The notes: generated by a model from the sequence alone, not told the origin. Numbered from the stretch's first letter, positions 35,769 to 46,611 are shown. The stretch: DNA of 64,000 bases from an uncultured Paracoccaceae bacterium (GCA_947497185.1 CANMFL010000003.1:434001-498000), one strand, 5' to 3'. A program made the numbers and translations.

Positions 35769-36418
35769 CCGTCAAATTTGTTATTTTCGATTGCGATGGC
35801 GTTCTGGTGGATACGGAACCTACGACAAATCGGGTCATTGCCTCTGATCTTGTGAAGCGTGGTTTGACGTTAAGCGATCACGAAATCGGCGAGCTGTTCG
35901 TCGGAGGGACCATCGAGGGCGTGTCAAAACGCGCCCGCAAAATGGGGGCCGCTATCCCCAACGATTGGGTCGAAACGATATACGCCAAGATGTTCAAAGA
36001 ATTCAGCAGCGGCGTCAGCGTTTTCGACGAGGTTGATGTGTTTCTCGACGCGCTTGCCGCCCAAGGGATCGCGATTGCGATTGCCTCAAACGGGCCGTTG
36101 GACAAGATGGAAATCACCCTGGCCCCATCGGGTCTGAAAGCGCGCTTTGGCAGTCAGATTTACTCTGGCCACGACTACACGCCGAAACCCGCGCCGGACA
36201 TGATCCTGCATGCGATGCAGGTTGCTGGCGTCGCGGCGGACGAGACGGTGTTCATTGATGACAGCGCAACAGGGGCAAGTGCTGGCTTGGCTGCAGGTGT
36301 GCGCACGTTCGGTTTCGATCCAAGCCGCAAGTTCACGCAATTGGGTGAATTGGCCGTAAATAAAGTCGGATCGATGCGGGAAATAGCAGGGCTGATCGGC
36401 GTGGCGATGCCCGCATAA
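35765..36418 (+). CDS. HAD family hydrolase (phosphoglycolate phosphatase / beta-PGM-like)
   Basis: 217-residue HAD-IA phosphatase. Motif I is FDCDGVLVDTEP (nucleophile Asp and +2 Asp), motif II ASNG, and motifs III/IV include KPAPDM and FIDDSATG. A helical cap lies between motifs I and II. Substrate not predictable. The ATG at 35765 overlaps the rsmD stop (ATGA). Confidence 0.9.
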   Translation: MTVKFVIFDCDGVLVDTEPTTNRVIASDLVKRGLTLSDHEIGELFVGGTIEGVSKRARKMGAAIPNDWVETIYAKMFKEFSSGVSVFDEVDVFLDALAAQGIAIAIASNGPLDKMEITLAPSGLKARFGSQIYSGHDYTPKPAPDMILHAMQVAGVAADETVFIDDSATGASAGLAAGVRTFGFDPSRKFTQLGELAVNKVGSMREIAGLIGVAMPA

Positions 36419-36451
36419 TCATCCGAACCCGCGGCGCCTGCCGCTTCTGCA

Positions 36452-36820
36452 ATGCCCGAACAGCCCGACCACTTTTGCCCCGGCTGCGGCGTAGAACGCA
36501 CATTCCACGCCCGCTATCCTTGGCACTTTTGCGACGATTGCTGTCGCACCGCAGTCGACGGCGAGGGGCGCAAAATCCACACATTCAATATCGATCTCGG
36601 TGGTGGGTTCGGGTTCCGCATTGAGGGCGAAACCCAAAGCTATTCCTGTGGCGGCATCCTCGCAAAGATCAACAACCGCCCCGTCCTCATCAGAGACGCC
36701 TACATGGGCGGGATCGTTGCACAACCTTGGACGACTTGCTCGACTGCTGGCACGCCAAACAGAACCCACAATTCGCTGCTGCCAGATGCGACAAAGGACG
36801 TCCTCAGGCCGATCAAATAA
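36452..36820 (+). CDS. zinc-ribbon hypothetical protein
   Basis: 122-residue protein with a CxxC-x14-CxxC zinc ribbon (Cys9, Cys12, Cys27, Cys30), then a conserved-looking NIDLGGGFGFRIEG and AYMGGIVAQPW. The pattern (ribbon, a GG-rich strand, ending GGIV) recalls small uncharacterised proteins found in diverse bacteria. The last 30 residues look unlike the rest. No good ribosome site is seen 33 bases after the HAD stop, so start and expression are uncertain. Confidence 0.5.
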   Translation: MPEQPDHFCPGCGVERTFHARYPWHFCDDCCRTAVDGEGRKIHTFNIDLGGGFGFRIEGETQSYSCGGILAKINNRPVLIRDAYMGGIVAQPWTTCSTAGTPNRTHNSLLPDATKDVLRPIK

Positions 36821-36826
36821 GGTCGC

Positions 36827-37636
36827 TTACACCTCGTAAGTCGGGTGGAATTTACCCGATGGCGACAGCGTAAAGATTTCCGCACCTTGCGCGGTGATCC
36901 CGATGGAATGCTCGAACTGAGCCGATAGACTCTTGTCGCGGGTCACTGCGGTCCAATCATCGGCCAGTACTTTGGTCTCAGGGCGACCCAAGTTGATCAT
37001 CGGCTCGATAGTAAAGAACATGCCCTCTTCCAGCACAGCACCTGTACCAGCACGACCGTAGTGCAACACATTTGGCGGCGCATGGAACACGCGCCCTAGC
37101 CCGTGACCGCAAAAATCGCGGACGACAGACATACGGTTGCTCTCAGCGTAAGCTTGGATCGCATGACCAATATCACCAAAGGTATTGCCAGGTTTTGCGG
37201 CCTCGATTCCCTTCATCAGCGCGTCATGCGTGACCTGAACCAGCCGCTCTGCCTTGCGGGACATCTTGCCCGCCACATACATCCGCGACGTATCACCGAA
37301 CCAGCCATCAACGATAACCGTGACGTCGATATTCAAAATATCACCGTCCTTAAGAACCTTTTCGCCCGGAATACCGTGACACACGACATGGTTCACAGAA
37401 ATACAGCTCGCGTGCTGATACCCTTTGTACCCAATGGTCGCAGAGGTCGCACCGGCAAGCTCGACTTGCTCCGTGATGAACTGATCCAACGCCGCAGTCG
37501 CGATACCCGGCGCGACCAATGCAGCAACATCATCCAGAATTTGCGCGGCCAAACGGCCCGCCTTGTTCATGCCGGCAAAACCATCCGCATCATAAATCCG
37601 GATACCGTCTTTGGTCACGCTGCCTTTGTTCGTCAT
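36827..37636 (-). CDS. map: type I methionine aminopeptidase
   Basis: 269-residue enzyme that removes N-terminal Met from new proteins. Metal ligands appear in order: NIDVTVIVDGWFGDTSRM (two Asp), GHGLGRVFH (His), FTIEPM (Glu) and QFEHSIGI (Glu), with the substrate His in VVCHGIPG. The second of two adjacent ATGs (37636) is preferred because GAGGA is then 7 bases away; 37639 is also possible. A repeat element separates it from sfsA upstream. Confidence 0.95.
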   Translation of the reverse strand: MTNKGSVTKDGIRIYDADGFAGMNKAGRLAAQILDDVAALVAPGIATAALDQFITEQVELAGATSATIGYKGYQHASCISVNHVVCHGIPGEKVLKDGDILNIDVTVIVDGWFGDTSRMYVAGKMSRKAERLVQVTHDALMKGIEAAKPGNTFGDIGHAIQAYAESNRMSVVRDFCGHGLGRVFHAPPNVLHYGRAGTGAVLEEGMFFTIEPMINLGRPETKVLADDWTAVTRDKSLSAQFEHSIGITAQGAEIFTLSPSGKFHPTYEV

Positions 37637-37707
37637 CATATCGTCCTCAACACCTTTTCCGCGACATAAGCGATCACGCCCAACAAAACCAGTGGGGTGC
37701 GGCACTT

Positions 37708-37746
37708 CGTTTCTTTGACTTCTTCCAAATCCTCGCCGAAGGCATC
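37708..37746. repeat. dispersed intergenic repeat, copy 4 (short, no palindrome)
   Basis: Between sfsA and map. CGTTTCTTTGACTTCTTCCA then AATCCTCGCCGAAGGCATCC matches the block of copy 2 with a few changes. The terminal palindrome is missing: sequence runs straight into the sfsA stop codon (37747-37749). A decayed or minimal form of the element. Confidence 0.7.
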
Positions 37747-38448
37747 CTAAGGCGCAACAAAATCCAACGGGTTGCGTATATCAACACCCAGCGGTGAAAT
37801 CGCACAATCAAACACCATCACCTCAACCCCAGCAGCTGTTGCATCGCGAAACGCCTGCGCATAAGCGGCGTCGATGTCCGCGGCCAAGGTGAAGCCCGCG
37901 CAATCCGTCCGTTGCACCAAGTACAACATCACAGCGCGGTGCCCCTCGCGGACCATCTGCGACAACTCGCGCAAGTGCTTTGCCCCGCGCGTCGTGACTG
38001 AATCAGGGAACTCGGCCAATCCGGCCCGTCGCGAAAGCGTGACGCTTTTCACCTCGACATAGGTATCTGGCCCCTGCCCTGTCAGCAAAAAATCAATGCG
38101 GGAATTCTCGCCATATTTTACCTCGGGCCGTACCAGATCATAATCCAGTCCGACCACCTGATGCGCCATAAACGCCGCTTTTAAGGCGCGATTCGGCGCC
38201 GACGTATCAACACCCGTAAAATGTCCGTTCTCGTGATCCACCAACCGCCAGCCATATTTCAGCTTTTTCTTCGGATCATCGTTCGGCTCTAGCCAAACCT
38301 TCGTATCCGGTTCCGCTAGCCCCATCATTGAGCCGGGGTTCGCGCAATGGGCCACGATTTCGGTGCCATCCTCCAGCCGCATATCGGACAGAAACCGTTT
38401 GTAGCGACGGATCAGGCGGGCGGGGATAAGGGGTGTGGCAAACTGCAT
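37747..38448 (-). CDS. sfsA: SfsA family DNA/RNA nuclease
   Basis: 233-residue SfsA protein: N-terminal OB-like domain (RYKRFLSDMRLEDG, AHCANPGSMMGL) and a C-terminal PD-(D/E)xK-like domain with RIDFLL and YVEVKSVTL. Originally described as sugar fermentation stimulation protein; nuclease activity is proposed for the family. The start MQFATPLIPARLIRRY at 38448 is standard, and an upstream extension is rejected. Only 40 bases separate it from the divergent cinA-like gene. Confidence 0.93.
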   Translation of the reverse strand: MQFATPLIPARLIRRYKRFLSDMRLEDGTEIVAHCANPGSMMGLAEPDTKVWLEPNDDPKKKLKYGWRLVDHENGHFTGVDTSAPNRALKAAFMAHQVVGLDYDLVRPEVKYGENSRIDFLLTGQGPDTYVEVKSVTLSRRAGLAEFPDSVTTRGAKHLRELSQMVREGHRAVMLYLVQRTDCAGFTLAADIDAAYAQAFRDATAAGVEVMVFDCAISPLGVDIRNPLDFVAP

Positions 38449-38488
38449 AAGCCGTTCTATAACATGGGTAACATCAAGGAGACCACCG

Positions 38489-39211
38489 ATGCCGAACCCA
38501 ACAGCCGCGATGCTTGTCATCGGCGATGAAATCCTGTCAGGCCGCACCCGCGACGCGAATACCCACTACCTCGCTGGGCAATTGACCGAGGCGGGCATCG
38601 ACCTGAAAGAAGTCCGCGTGGTCAGCGATGACGCGCCCGCGATTGTCGCAGCGGTGAAGGCACTCTCGGCAGCCTACGACAGTGTTTTCACAAGCGGCGG
38701 CATCGGCCCGACGCACGACGATATCACCGCAGATTGCATCGCGCAGGCCTTTGACGACCACATCGACGTGCGCGACGATGCCCGCGCTTTGCTTGCCGCA
38801 CATTACCAACGCAACGATCAGGAACTGAACGACGCCCGCCTGCGCATGGCCCGCATCCCAGACAGTGCCACGCTGATCGACAACCCCGTCAGCATAGCCC
38901 CCGGTTTTACCATTCAAAACGTGCAAGTCATGGCCGGCGTCCCATCGGTGTTCCAAGCCATGGTCGCCACGATATTGCCAACGCTGAAAGGCGGCGCGCC
39001 ACTGTTGTCGCAGACCCTGCGCGTGCAACGCGGTGAAGGCGACATCGCGGGACCGTTGGCGCAATTTGCGCAAGATTTCAGCGACTTGTCCGTCGGATCA
39101 TACCCGTTTCAAAAAGACGGCGTTTACGGGTCGAATATCGTCGTGCGCGGCACTGATGCGAACCGGCTCGACGTCGCGATGGCAGCTCTCACGGCGATCT
39201 TTGCCGCATGA
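38489..39211 (+). CDS. competence/damage-inducible protein A-like (molybdopterin-binding domain)
   Basis: 240-residue protein with the CinA N-terminal MoaB/MogA-like fold: AMLVIGDEILSGRTRDANTH, then the TSGGIGPTHDDIT motif. The C-terminal CinA deamidase domain is absent, as in many short alphaproteobacterial homologues. The start at 38489 has AAGGAG 7 bases upstream. It overlaps a GNAT gene by 4 bases. Confidence 0.9.
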   Translation: MPNPTAAMLVIGDEILSGRTRDANTHYLAGQLTEAGIDLKEVRVVSDDAPAIVAAVKALSAAYDSVFTSGGIGPTHDDITADCIAQAFDDHIDVRDDARALLAAHYQRNDQELNDARLRMARIPDSATLIDNPVSIAPGFTIQNVQVMAGVPSVFQAMVATILPTLKGGAPLLSQTLRVQRGEGDIAGPLAQFAQDFSDLSVGSYPFQKDGVYGSNIVVRGTDANRLDVAMAALTAIFAA

Positions 39212-39933
39212 CGCTACCTTCGGTCCACACGCTGTATGACGTGATCGACGCGACTTGGCCTGCAGCCGACACAACCGGCGTCGGGCCTTGGATGATCCGT
39301 ACCGGACTGCTTGGCGGTAGCCGTGTCAGCGCGACAACCGCAAGACATCCTGCAAAGATTGACGATCTGCCTTTGGCCGAAACAGAGATGCAGAAACGCT
39401 ATCAGCCCTGCTTGTTCATGATCCGCGATGGCGATGACGCGCTTGATGCGATGCTCGCCGATGCGGGTTACATCATCAAAGATCCGGTGAACCTTTACGC
39501 CGCACCTCTTTCGGAAATCGCCGCGAAAAAACCGCCACCGATCACCTGCTTTCAAGTCTGGCCGCCGCTGCAGGCCCAACATGAAATCTGGGCACAAGGC
39601 GGTATTGACGCGCCGCGTTTGGCAATCATGGACCGCGCCATGTGCCGCAAAAGCACGTTCCTCGGGCGTGCAAATGACCGCCCCGCGGGCACTGTTTTCG
39701 CAGGTATTCACAACAATATTGCAATGCTGCACGCGCTCGAAATCGCCCCTGCCGACCGTCGCCAAGGGCTTGGTAAACACCTAACCCAAGCCACAGCCGT
39801 TTGGGCGCAATCTCAAGGGGCCAGCCACCTATCTTTACTTGCGACACAGGCGAACATTGGCGCAAACGCGCTCTATGCTTCCCTCGGGATGCAGGTTGTG
39901 GGACAGTATCATTACCGTATCAAGCTGGACTGA
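39208..39933 (+). CDS. GNAT family N-acetyltransferase
   Basis: 241-residue protein with a poorly conserved N-terminal half and a C-terminal GNAT domain. The acetyl-CoA binding stretch is EIAPADRRQGLGKHLTQA (about 183-200), and the final ANIGANALYASLGMQVVGQYHYR is typical. Substrate unknown. It overlaps the CinA-like gene (ATGA) and precedes an AhpD-like gene by 3 bases. Confidence 0.87.
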   Translation: MTLPSVHTLYDVIDATWPAADTTGVGPWMIRTGLLGGSRVSATTARHPAKIDDLPLAETEMQKRYQPCLFMIRDGDDALDAMLADAGYIIKDPVNLYAAPLSEIAAKKPPPITCFQVWPPLQAQHEIWAQGGIDAPRLAIMDRAMCRKSTFLGRANDRPAGTVFAGIHNNIAMLHALEIAPADRRQGLGKHLTQATAVWAQSQGASHLSLLATQANIGANALYASLGMQVVGQYHYRIKLD

Positions 39934-39936
39934 CCC

Positions 39937-40503
39937 ATGACTGACAAAGTAACAGCCCTAGACCTGCCGATGATGAACCCGTTACCGGACGCCACGCAGA
40001 AGTATTTCGACGTTTGCCAAGAAAAATTGGGCATGATTCCCAACGTGTTACAGGCCTACGCTTTTGACATCGACAAGTTGAACGCTTTTACGACGCTGTA
40101 TAACGATTTGATGCTCGCAGGCAGCGGGCTAAGCAAACTTGAACGCGAAATGATTGCTGTGGTCGTGTCGTCGATCAACAAATGTTTCTACTGCCTGACG
40201 GCCCACGGTGCCGCTGTGCGTGAATTGTCTGGCGATCCCGCCTTGGGCGAAATGCTGGTGATGAACTGGCGCGTCGCTGATCTGGACGCACGGCAAACCG
40301 CGATGCTGGGTTTCGCCGAAAAGATCACGATCGCAAGCGCCACAATTATCGAAGAAGACCGGGACACGCTGCGCACTGTTGGGTTTTCGGACCGCGACAT
40401 TTGGGACATTTCCAACGTTGCCGCGTTCTTTAACATGACCAACCGCGTGGCATCCGCGACCGATATGCGCCCGAATGACGGGTATCACAGCCAATCGCGA
40501 TGA
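39937..40503 (+). CDS. peroxidase-related protein of the AhpD/carboxymuconolactone decarboxylase-like family
   Basis: 188-residue all-helical protein with the redox motif CFYCLTAHG (CxxC with downstream His, about residues 78-86), which matches AhpD-like peroxidase-related enzymes. It starts with a PLPDATQKYFDVCQEKLG segment common in this subgroup. The reductant and physiological substrate are unknown. Its end overlaps the OmpA-family gene (ATGA). Confidence 0.9.
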   Translation: MTDKVTALDLPMMNPLPDATQKYFDVCQEKLGMIPNVLQAYAFDIDKLNAFTTLYNDLMLAGSGLSKLEREMIAVVVSSINKCFYCLTAHGAAVRELSGDPALGEMLVMNWRVADLDARQTAMLGFAEKITIASATIIEEDRDTLRTVGFSDRDIWDISNVAAFFNMTNRVASATDMRPNDGYHSQSR

Positions 40504-41453
40504 TCGGTAAATCCTGTCTTTTCCTAGCGTTATGCGTGCCTCGCATCGTCATGGCCCAAGACCTGACCATGCCCGGCAATGCTGTCGCGATCCACCAAGA
40601 GGCGCGTGCGCCGAACACGCTGCGGGTGGCGACCGGAGCTTGGGCAAACGGCGCCTTGCCAAATATCATGGCCGAAGGGACGCTTGGGCAAAGTAGTTGG
40701 AAAATCTCTGCGGCGGGCCTAACCACGTTACAAATTCTTCAACCGTTGCGCGACCAGTTGATCGCAGATGGATACGACGTCGTTTTCACCTGCGTTGATA
40801 CGACCTGCGGCGGCTTCGATTTTCGTTTTGCAATCGCCGTGCTGCCACCGCCTGACATGCAGGTCAATCTAGGCGATTTTCGATATTGGGCGGGTACGAG
40901 AACAGGCGAAGACGGGCCTGATTACGTCACCATACTGACCAGTCAAATCGGCAATGCCGCCTATGTTCAGATTGACCGGATATCGAACGGCGGCGATGTG
41001 GGGCGCGTATCTACGCAAGGCAGCGCCATCACTACCACGATGAAGCCGGAGCCTACAGACAACACCACCCCCGACATGACCACCGCGTTTAATAGCGTCG
41101 GACGTACTGTGCTGAATGACCTGAGTTTTGCGAACGGCTCTGCCGATTTGGCCGATGAAACATACGCATCGCTCAAAACCTTGGCCGCATATTTACAGGC
41201 GAACCCGAGTTTGCAGATCGCGCTTGTAGGCCACACTGATGCATCCGGTTCGTTAGATGGAAACATCGCGCTGTCAAAACGACGCGCGCGCGCCGTGCGG
41301 CAACGTCTGATCAACCGATATGACATTCCGCCCAGCCAACTTGATGCGCAGGGCATGGGATATCTATCACCTGTTGGAAACAACCTGACCGATGCGGGAC
41401 GCGATGCGAACCGTCGTGTCGAAGCCATAATCACCAGCACGGAAATCGACTAG
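40500..41453 (+). CDS. OmpA family outer-membrane/peptidoglycan-binding protein
   Basis: 317-residue exported protein with a signal peptide (about 1-19, cleavage near VMA). An unassigned N-terminal domain (about 25-185, two Cys near 98-103) precedes a C-terminal OmpA domain (about 200-315). Peptidoglycan-binding features are GHTDASGSLDGN, LSKRRARAVRQRL and DANRRVEAII. No beta-barrel is evident, so it is probably periplasmic. Last gene of a run from the CinA-like gene. Confidence 0.9.
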   Translation: MIGKSCLFLALCVPRIVMAQDLTMPGNAVAIHQEARAPNTLRVATGAWANGALPNIMAEGTLGQSSWKISAAGLTTLQILQPLRDQLIADGYDVVFTCVDTTCGGFDFRFAIAVLPPPDMQVNLGDFRYWAGTRTGEDGPDYVTILTSQIGNAAYVQIDRISNGGDVGRVSTQGSAITTTMKPEPTDNTTPDMTTAFNSVGRTVLNDLSFANGSADLADETYASLKTLAAYLQANPSLQIALVGHTDASGSLDGNIALSKRRARAVRQRLINRYDIPPSQLDAQGMGYLSPVGNNLTDAGRDANRRVEAIITSTEID

Positions 41454-41483
41454 ATCGCACCCTTTATAGGCGAGGTGAACACA

Positions 41484-41520
41484 GAAAAAAGGCGCTACTC
41501 TGGGGAAAAAGCAGCGCCTA
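41484..41520 (-). terminator. intrinsic terminator after the LysR gene
   Basis: Stem AGGCGCT (41490-41496) and AGCGCCT (41513-41519). Read on the minus strand, the hairpin is followed by a run of T (A run at 41485-41490 on the plus strand). The 16-base loop is longer than usual. Confidence 0.75.
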
Positions 41521-41553
41521 GGCAGGTGTCAAACACCGGGGAATATCAGAGAG

Positions 41554-42462
41554 TTACTTCCAAACGTCGGGGCCTTTATCGGCAAACGAATGGACGAGGA
41601 AATCGATGAATGCGCGGACTTTTGGCTGCGTGAAACGGCCCGGCGGATAGACCGCATAGACGCCTTGGGTTTCGACAGGCAGGTCAGGAATAGCGACCTC
41701 GACCAGACCTTGCGCCATCGCATCAGCGTAAAGAAAGCTAGGCAAATAAGCGATGCCAAGCCCACCGACACAAGCGTTCAACAAGGATTGCCCATCGTTC
41801 ACTGTCAACCAGCCAGCGGTGCGCACTTGGCGTTTTTCACCTGACGGGGCAGTCAATTTCCAAACGGCAGAGTTCGCTTGGTTGGAATAATGCAGCAGTT
41901 TATGTTCGTTCAGATCGTCGATCTTTTCGGGGCGGCCGTACTGCTCGAAATAGGCAGGGCTCGCGATCATGCGTTTGGACGTCTCGGTCAGTTTCCGAGC
42001 GCGCAGTGTGCTGTCTTCCAACTCACCGATGCGCACGGCCATGTCGAACCCTTCGGAGATCAGTTCGACGTAGCGGTTGTTCAGGACCATGTTCACTGTG
42101 ATATCAGAGAATTCCGACAGGAATTCGCCTAAAACAGGCGACAAATGGTTGACCCCAAAGTCGGTCGCGACTGAAATCCGCAACAAGCCAGACGGTGCGG
42201 ATTGCATGGACGTGACCAAGGCGTCGGCTTCACCAGCGTCATTCAGAACGCGGCGGGCGCGGTCATAATAGGCAAGGCCGATTTCTGTCGGGCTCACCCT
42301 GCGGGTCGTTCGGTTCAAAAGCCGCGCACCAAGGCGGGCTTCCAAGGAAGATACGTGCTTTGAGACAGCGGATTTGGAAATCCCCATCTTCTTGGCCGCG
42401 TCGGTGAAGCCACCTTGGTCTACGACCGTGGCAAAGGCTTCCATTTCTGTCAGGCGATCCAT
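41554..42462 (-). CDS. LysR family transcriptional regulator
   Basis: 302-residue LTTR. N-terminal winged helix MEAFATVVDQGGFTDAAKKMGISKSAVSKHVSSLEARLG resembles the PA0477/YhjC-type subgroup (RTTRRVSPTEIGLAYYDRA), and the C-terminal effector-binding domain is full length. Targets unknown: it is not divergent from a partner gene but lies downstream of the fadH-like gene on the same strand, with a long inverted repeat between them. Confidence 0.92.
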   Translation of the reverse strand: MDRLTEMEAFATVVDQGGFTDAAKKMGISKSAVSKHVSSLEARLGARLLNRTTRRVSPTEIGLAYYDRARRVLNDAGEADALVTSMQSAPSGLLRISVATDFGVNHLSPVLGEFLSEFSDITVNMVLNNRYVELISEGFDMAVRIGELEDSTLRARKLTETSKRMIASPAYFEQYGRPEKIDDLNEHKLLHYSNQANSAVWKLTAPSGEKRQVRTAGWLTVNDGQSLLNACVGGLGIAYLPSFLYADAMAQGLVEVAIPDLPVETQGVYAVYPPGRFTQPKVRAFIDFLVHSFADKGPDVWK

Positions 42463-42559
42463 ACGCGATCCTCATTCTGGCTATTTCTGAGGACCCTTTT
42501 GAAGCTCAATTCAGGCAGGAATGGGACGAGGGCCTGACAATAACGGGGTATTGCAGTGC

Positions 42560-42622
42560 TTTGTCGCGGTATGGGAAACGAAAACGTCAATGTTTTTAGC
42601 TATTTCCATATCCCGCGACAAA
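42560..42622. repeat. long imperfect inverted repeat between the fadH-like and LysR genes
   Basis: Outer arms TTTGTCGCGG (42560-42569) and the matching CCGCGACAAA end (42613-42622); the pairing continues inward through TATGG/CCATA and GAAA/TTTC with small bulges, then AAAAC (42581-42585) with GTTTT (42592-42596). The whole 63 bases can fold as one hairpin. It begins 5 bases after the fadH-like stop, read on the minus strand. Confidence 0.7.
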
Positions 42623-42626
42623 ACCG

Positions 42627-44705
<2,079 letters not shown>

Positions 44706-44748
44706 CTAAACGCGGCGTCATCTTGGCGTCTGACATAACAAATGCGGG

Positions 44749-45117
44749 TTAAGCGGTCTCGATACAATGCTTGCGAAACGCTCGCTTCAGAATATCCAAC
44801 TCGGCGCGTAGCAGATCAAGCTCGACCTGCATCTCGTCCGACATCTGATCGCCCGCAAACACGGTAAAGCTGTTCAAAATCGCGTTGGTCGATTCGTCGA
44901 CGATCACAAAGGTCTGCACGTCGTCGTTAATCAAATCGACAGGCACGGGGGCTTGCACGAACCACCTGCCCTCTGCCAGCTTTTCGATGGCGAGGCCCGG
45001 CACAATCTCATCGTTGTGACGCATCACCAGAACAGGGGACGCATCGACAGGTCCGGTCAATGTGCCGTCCCAAACGCCCGCGCTCAAACGGTTTTTAACC
45101 AATGTAAAGTCGGTCAT
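44749..45117 (-). CDS. conserved hypothetical protein with C-terminal coiled coil
   Basis: 122-residue acidic protein with no signal peptide. The first 80 residues look beta-rich (WDGTLTG, RWFVQAPVPVDLIND, FVIVDESTNAILNSF). The last 35 form an amphipathic helix with heptad leucines (MQVELDLLRAELDILKRAF). No family recognised with confidence. It lies 13 bases downstream of the DUF6478-like gene and is probably cotranscribed with it. Confidence 0.65.
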   Translation of the reverse strand: MTDFTLVKNRLSAGVWDGTLTGPVDASPVLVMRHNDEIVPGLAIEKLAEGRWFVQAPVPVDLINDDVQTFVIVDESTNAILNSFTVFAGDQMSDEMQVELDLLRAELDILKRAFRKHCIETA

Positions 45118-45130
45118 CCTAGGGTCCTTT

Positions 45131-45904
45131 TCACAAATCGGCGCGTGGATAGCGGTAGAAGGTCAGATCACGGATGCGCAACTGGTTCATTGCGGGGTCT
45201 TCAAAGATCAGATCAAGCCACATGCTATCGATCCGGTTTTCGTTCAGATCGGCATAGGCCAGATCAAAATCCACCGCGACTTCGCGATCCTGAAGCGGCA
45301 ATTCTTGCACCAATTGTTCGGTGTTCGGCCCGTATTTGATGTTGAGCCGCGCATACACGGTCGCTGGCCGCTCTGTCCCGATCAAACCTTGGACGCGGAC
45401 GATGTCGCGCTTACGCAAACCGTCAGCCGCATCCTTGGGCAGATCAATCACCACCGACAAAAAGCTGCCGTCAAACCCAAGCACGTCCATTTGCAGCCCG
45501 AACGGCGCGAGATCCTGCTCGCGGGTGTTTCGAATTTGGCGCAGCGTCAGTTCGGAATGGCTGCAATCGTGGAACACCTTAATATCGCTGCCGATATAAT
45601 CGCCATTCTCAATGCCAGCCTGCCCCTTGGGCGAAATCGGACCACGCCAAAGCGTCGGTCGCCATGCCCATTTTGTGCTGGGTGGCTTGCTAAAGATGTT
45701 CGAGCCAATCAACGGCAGCGCCAGACGGCTTTCGGCCACATACATCACGCGGTCTACGGCGCTACGCATCTGCCGCGCCCGATTACGTTGCTCGCGCAGC
45801 GTCACCAGATCCGCATGTTCAACATCACGCGCAGCCGCCATCCATCGCGCCAAGGCACGATGATGCAAAATTTTATTCAACAAACCAAACCGTTCACTTG
45901 CCAC
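45131..45904 (-). CDS. conserved hypothetical protein, DUF6478-like
   Basis: 257-residue cytoplasmic protein. A basic helical N-terminus (about 1-60) precedes a beta-rich region beginning PPSTKWAWRPTLWRGP, with several KVFHDCSHSELTLRQIRNT and DLAYADLNENRIDSMWLDLIFEDP segments. This looks like the DUF6478 group of Rhodobacterales proteins; the assignment is from memory of the pattern. No catalytic motif is visible. Function unknown. Confidence 0.7.
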   Translation of the reverse strand: MASERFGLLNKILHHRALARWMAAARDVEHADLVTLREQRNRARQMRSAVDRVMYVAESRLALPLIGSNIFSKPPSTKWAWRPTLWRGPISPKGQAGIENGDYIGSDIKVFHDCSHSELTLRQIRNTREQDLAPFGLQMDVLGFDGSFLSVVIDLPKDAADGLRKRDIVRVQGLIGTERPATVYARLNIKYGPNTEQLVQELPLQDREVAVDFDLAYADLNENRIDSMWLDLIFEDPAMNQLRIRDLTFYRYPRADL

Positions 45905-45971
45905 ACAGAAACCCTTTCAGATGGGTGCTCTCACTCTACCTGTCAAACTGTTGCCAAAAAGGAAATACCGT

Positions 45972-46595
45972 TCAGGTTTCGATTGATACTACCTGAGGTT
46001 GATTGATCGCAAGCATCGACCGCAGCACGCTTTCCAGCAATGCCTGCCCCTCGGACGCAGTCAGCGGCATTCCCGCCAATCCCCGCACAGCGATTGTCGT
46101 AAGCCGCCCCTTAACGTCAACAAATGCACGCCATTCGGTGGTCTGTAGACCGGAAACGGGTGGTGCTGCCTCGTCAGTGAACTGCACGGTGACGGCCCCA
46201 GATGTCCGTTTAAAACCGCTGACAGTGACGGTGCTGGCGTTGCCATTCACACTCAGCAAGTTTTCGCCTGCCGCGGTGCCAAGGAACGCCTGAAACGCAT
46301 TTGGATCGCTCGCGACTGCAGCACTGCCCGCTTCACCGACCTGCACGATGGCAAAACCGTTCAGCCGCGGACGGTCATTCACGCCTGCGATCACCTCGCA
46401 AGCGACCATGACGGCAAAGCCTGTGCGCGGCTTGCTGGCTTTGGTTTCGATGCAATACCCTTCGGGTACGGCCGCGATCACATCACCACCATAAAGCGCG
46501 ATTGCCGGAGTAGGAGGCGTCGGCGCCCCCAATGAACCCAGATCAGCGCAACCCGCAACCAAGAGGGTCGCGCCGAATACGATATACTTACTCAC
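45972..46595 (-). CDS. putative lipoprotein downstream of ilvD, unknown
   Basis: 207-residue protein if started at the GTG at 46595, which gives a short signal MSKYIVFGATLLVAGC with a clear lipobox (LVAGC, lipidated Cys16). The mature part has CIETKASKPRTGFAVMVACEV, suggesting one disulfide. The longer in-frame reading to 46784 runs inside ilvD and is rejected. It starts 16 bases after the ilvD stop, so likely cotranscribed. No strong ribosome site is seen. Confidence 0.65.
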   Translation of the reverse strand: MSKYIVFGATLLVAGCADLGSLGAPTPPTPAIALYGGDVIAAVPEGYCIETKASKPRTGFAVMVACEVIAGVNDRPRLNGFAIVQVGEAGSAAVASDPNAFQAFLGTAAGENLLSVNGNASTVTVSGFKRTSGAVTVQFTDEAAPPVSGLQTTEWRAFVDVKGRLTTIAVRGLAGMPLTASEGQALLESVLRSMLAINQPQVVSIET

Positions 46596-46611
46596 AAAAC
46601 CGAACACTGGA

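Noticed and set aside
45062..46006. 314-codon plus-strand reading frame
   Set aside because: Antisense to the DUF6478-like gene; high His/Gln/Arg content typical of shadow frames in this genome.
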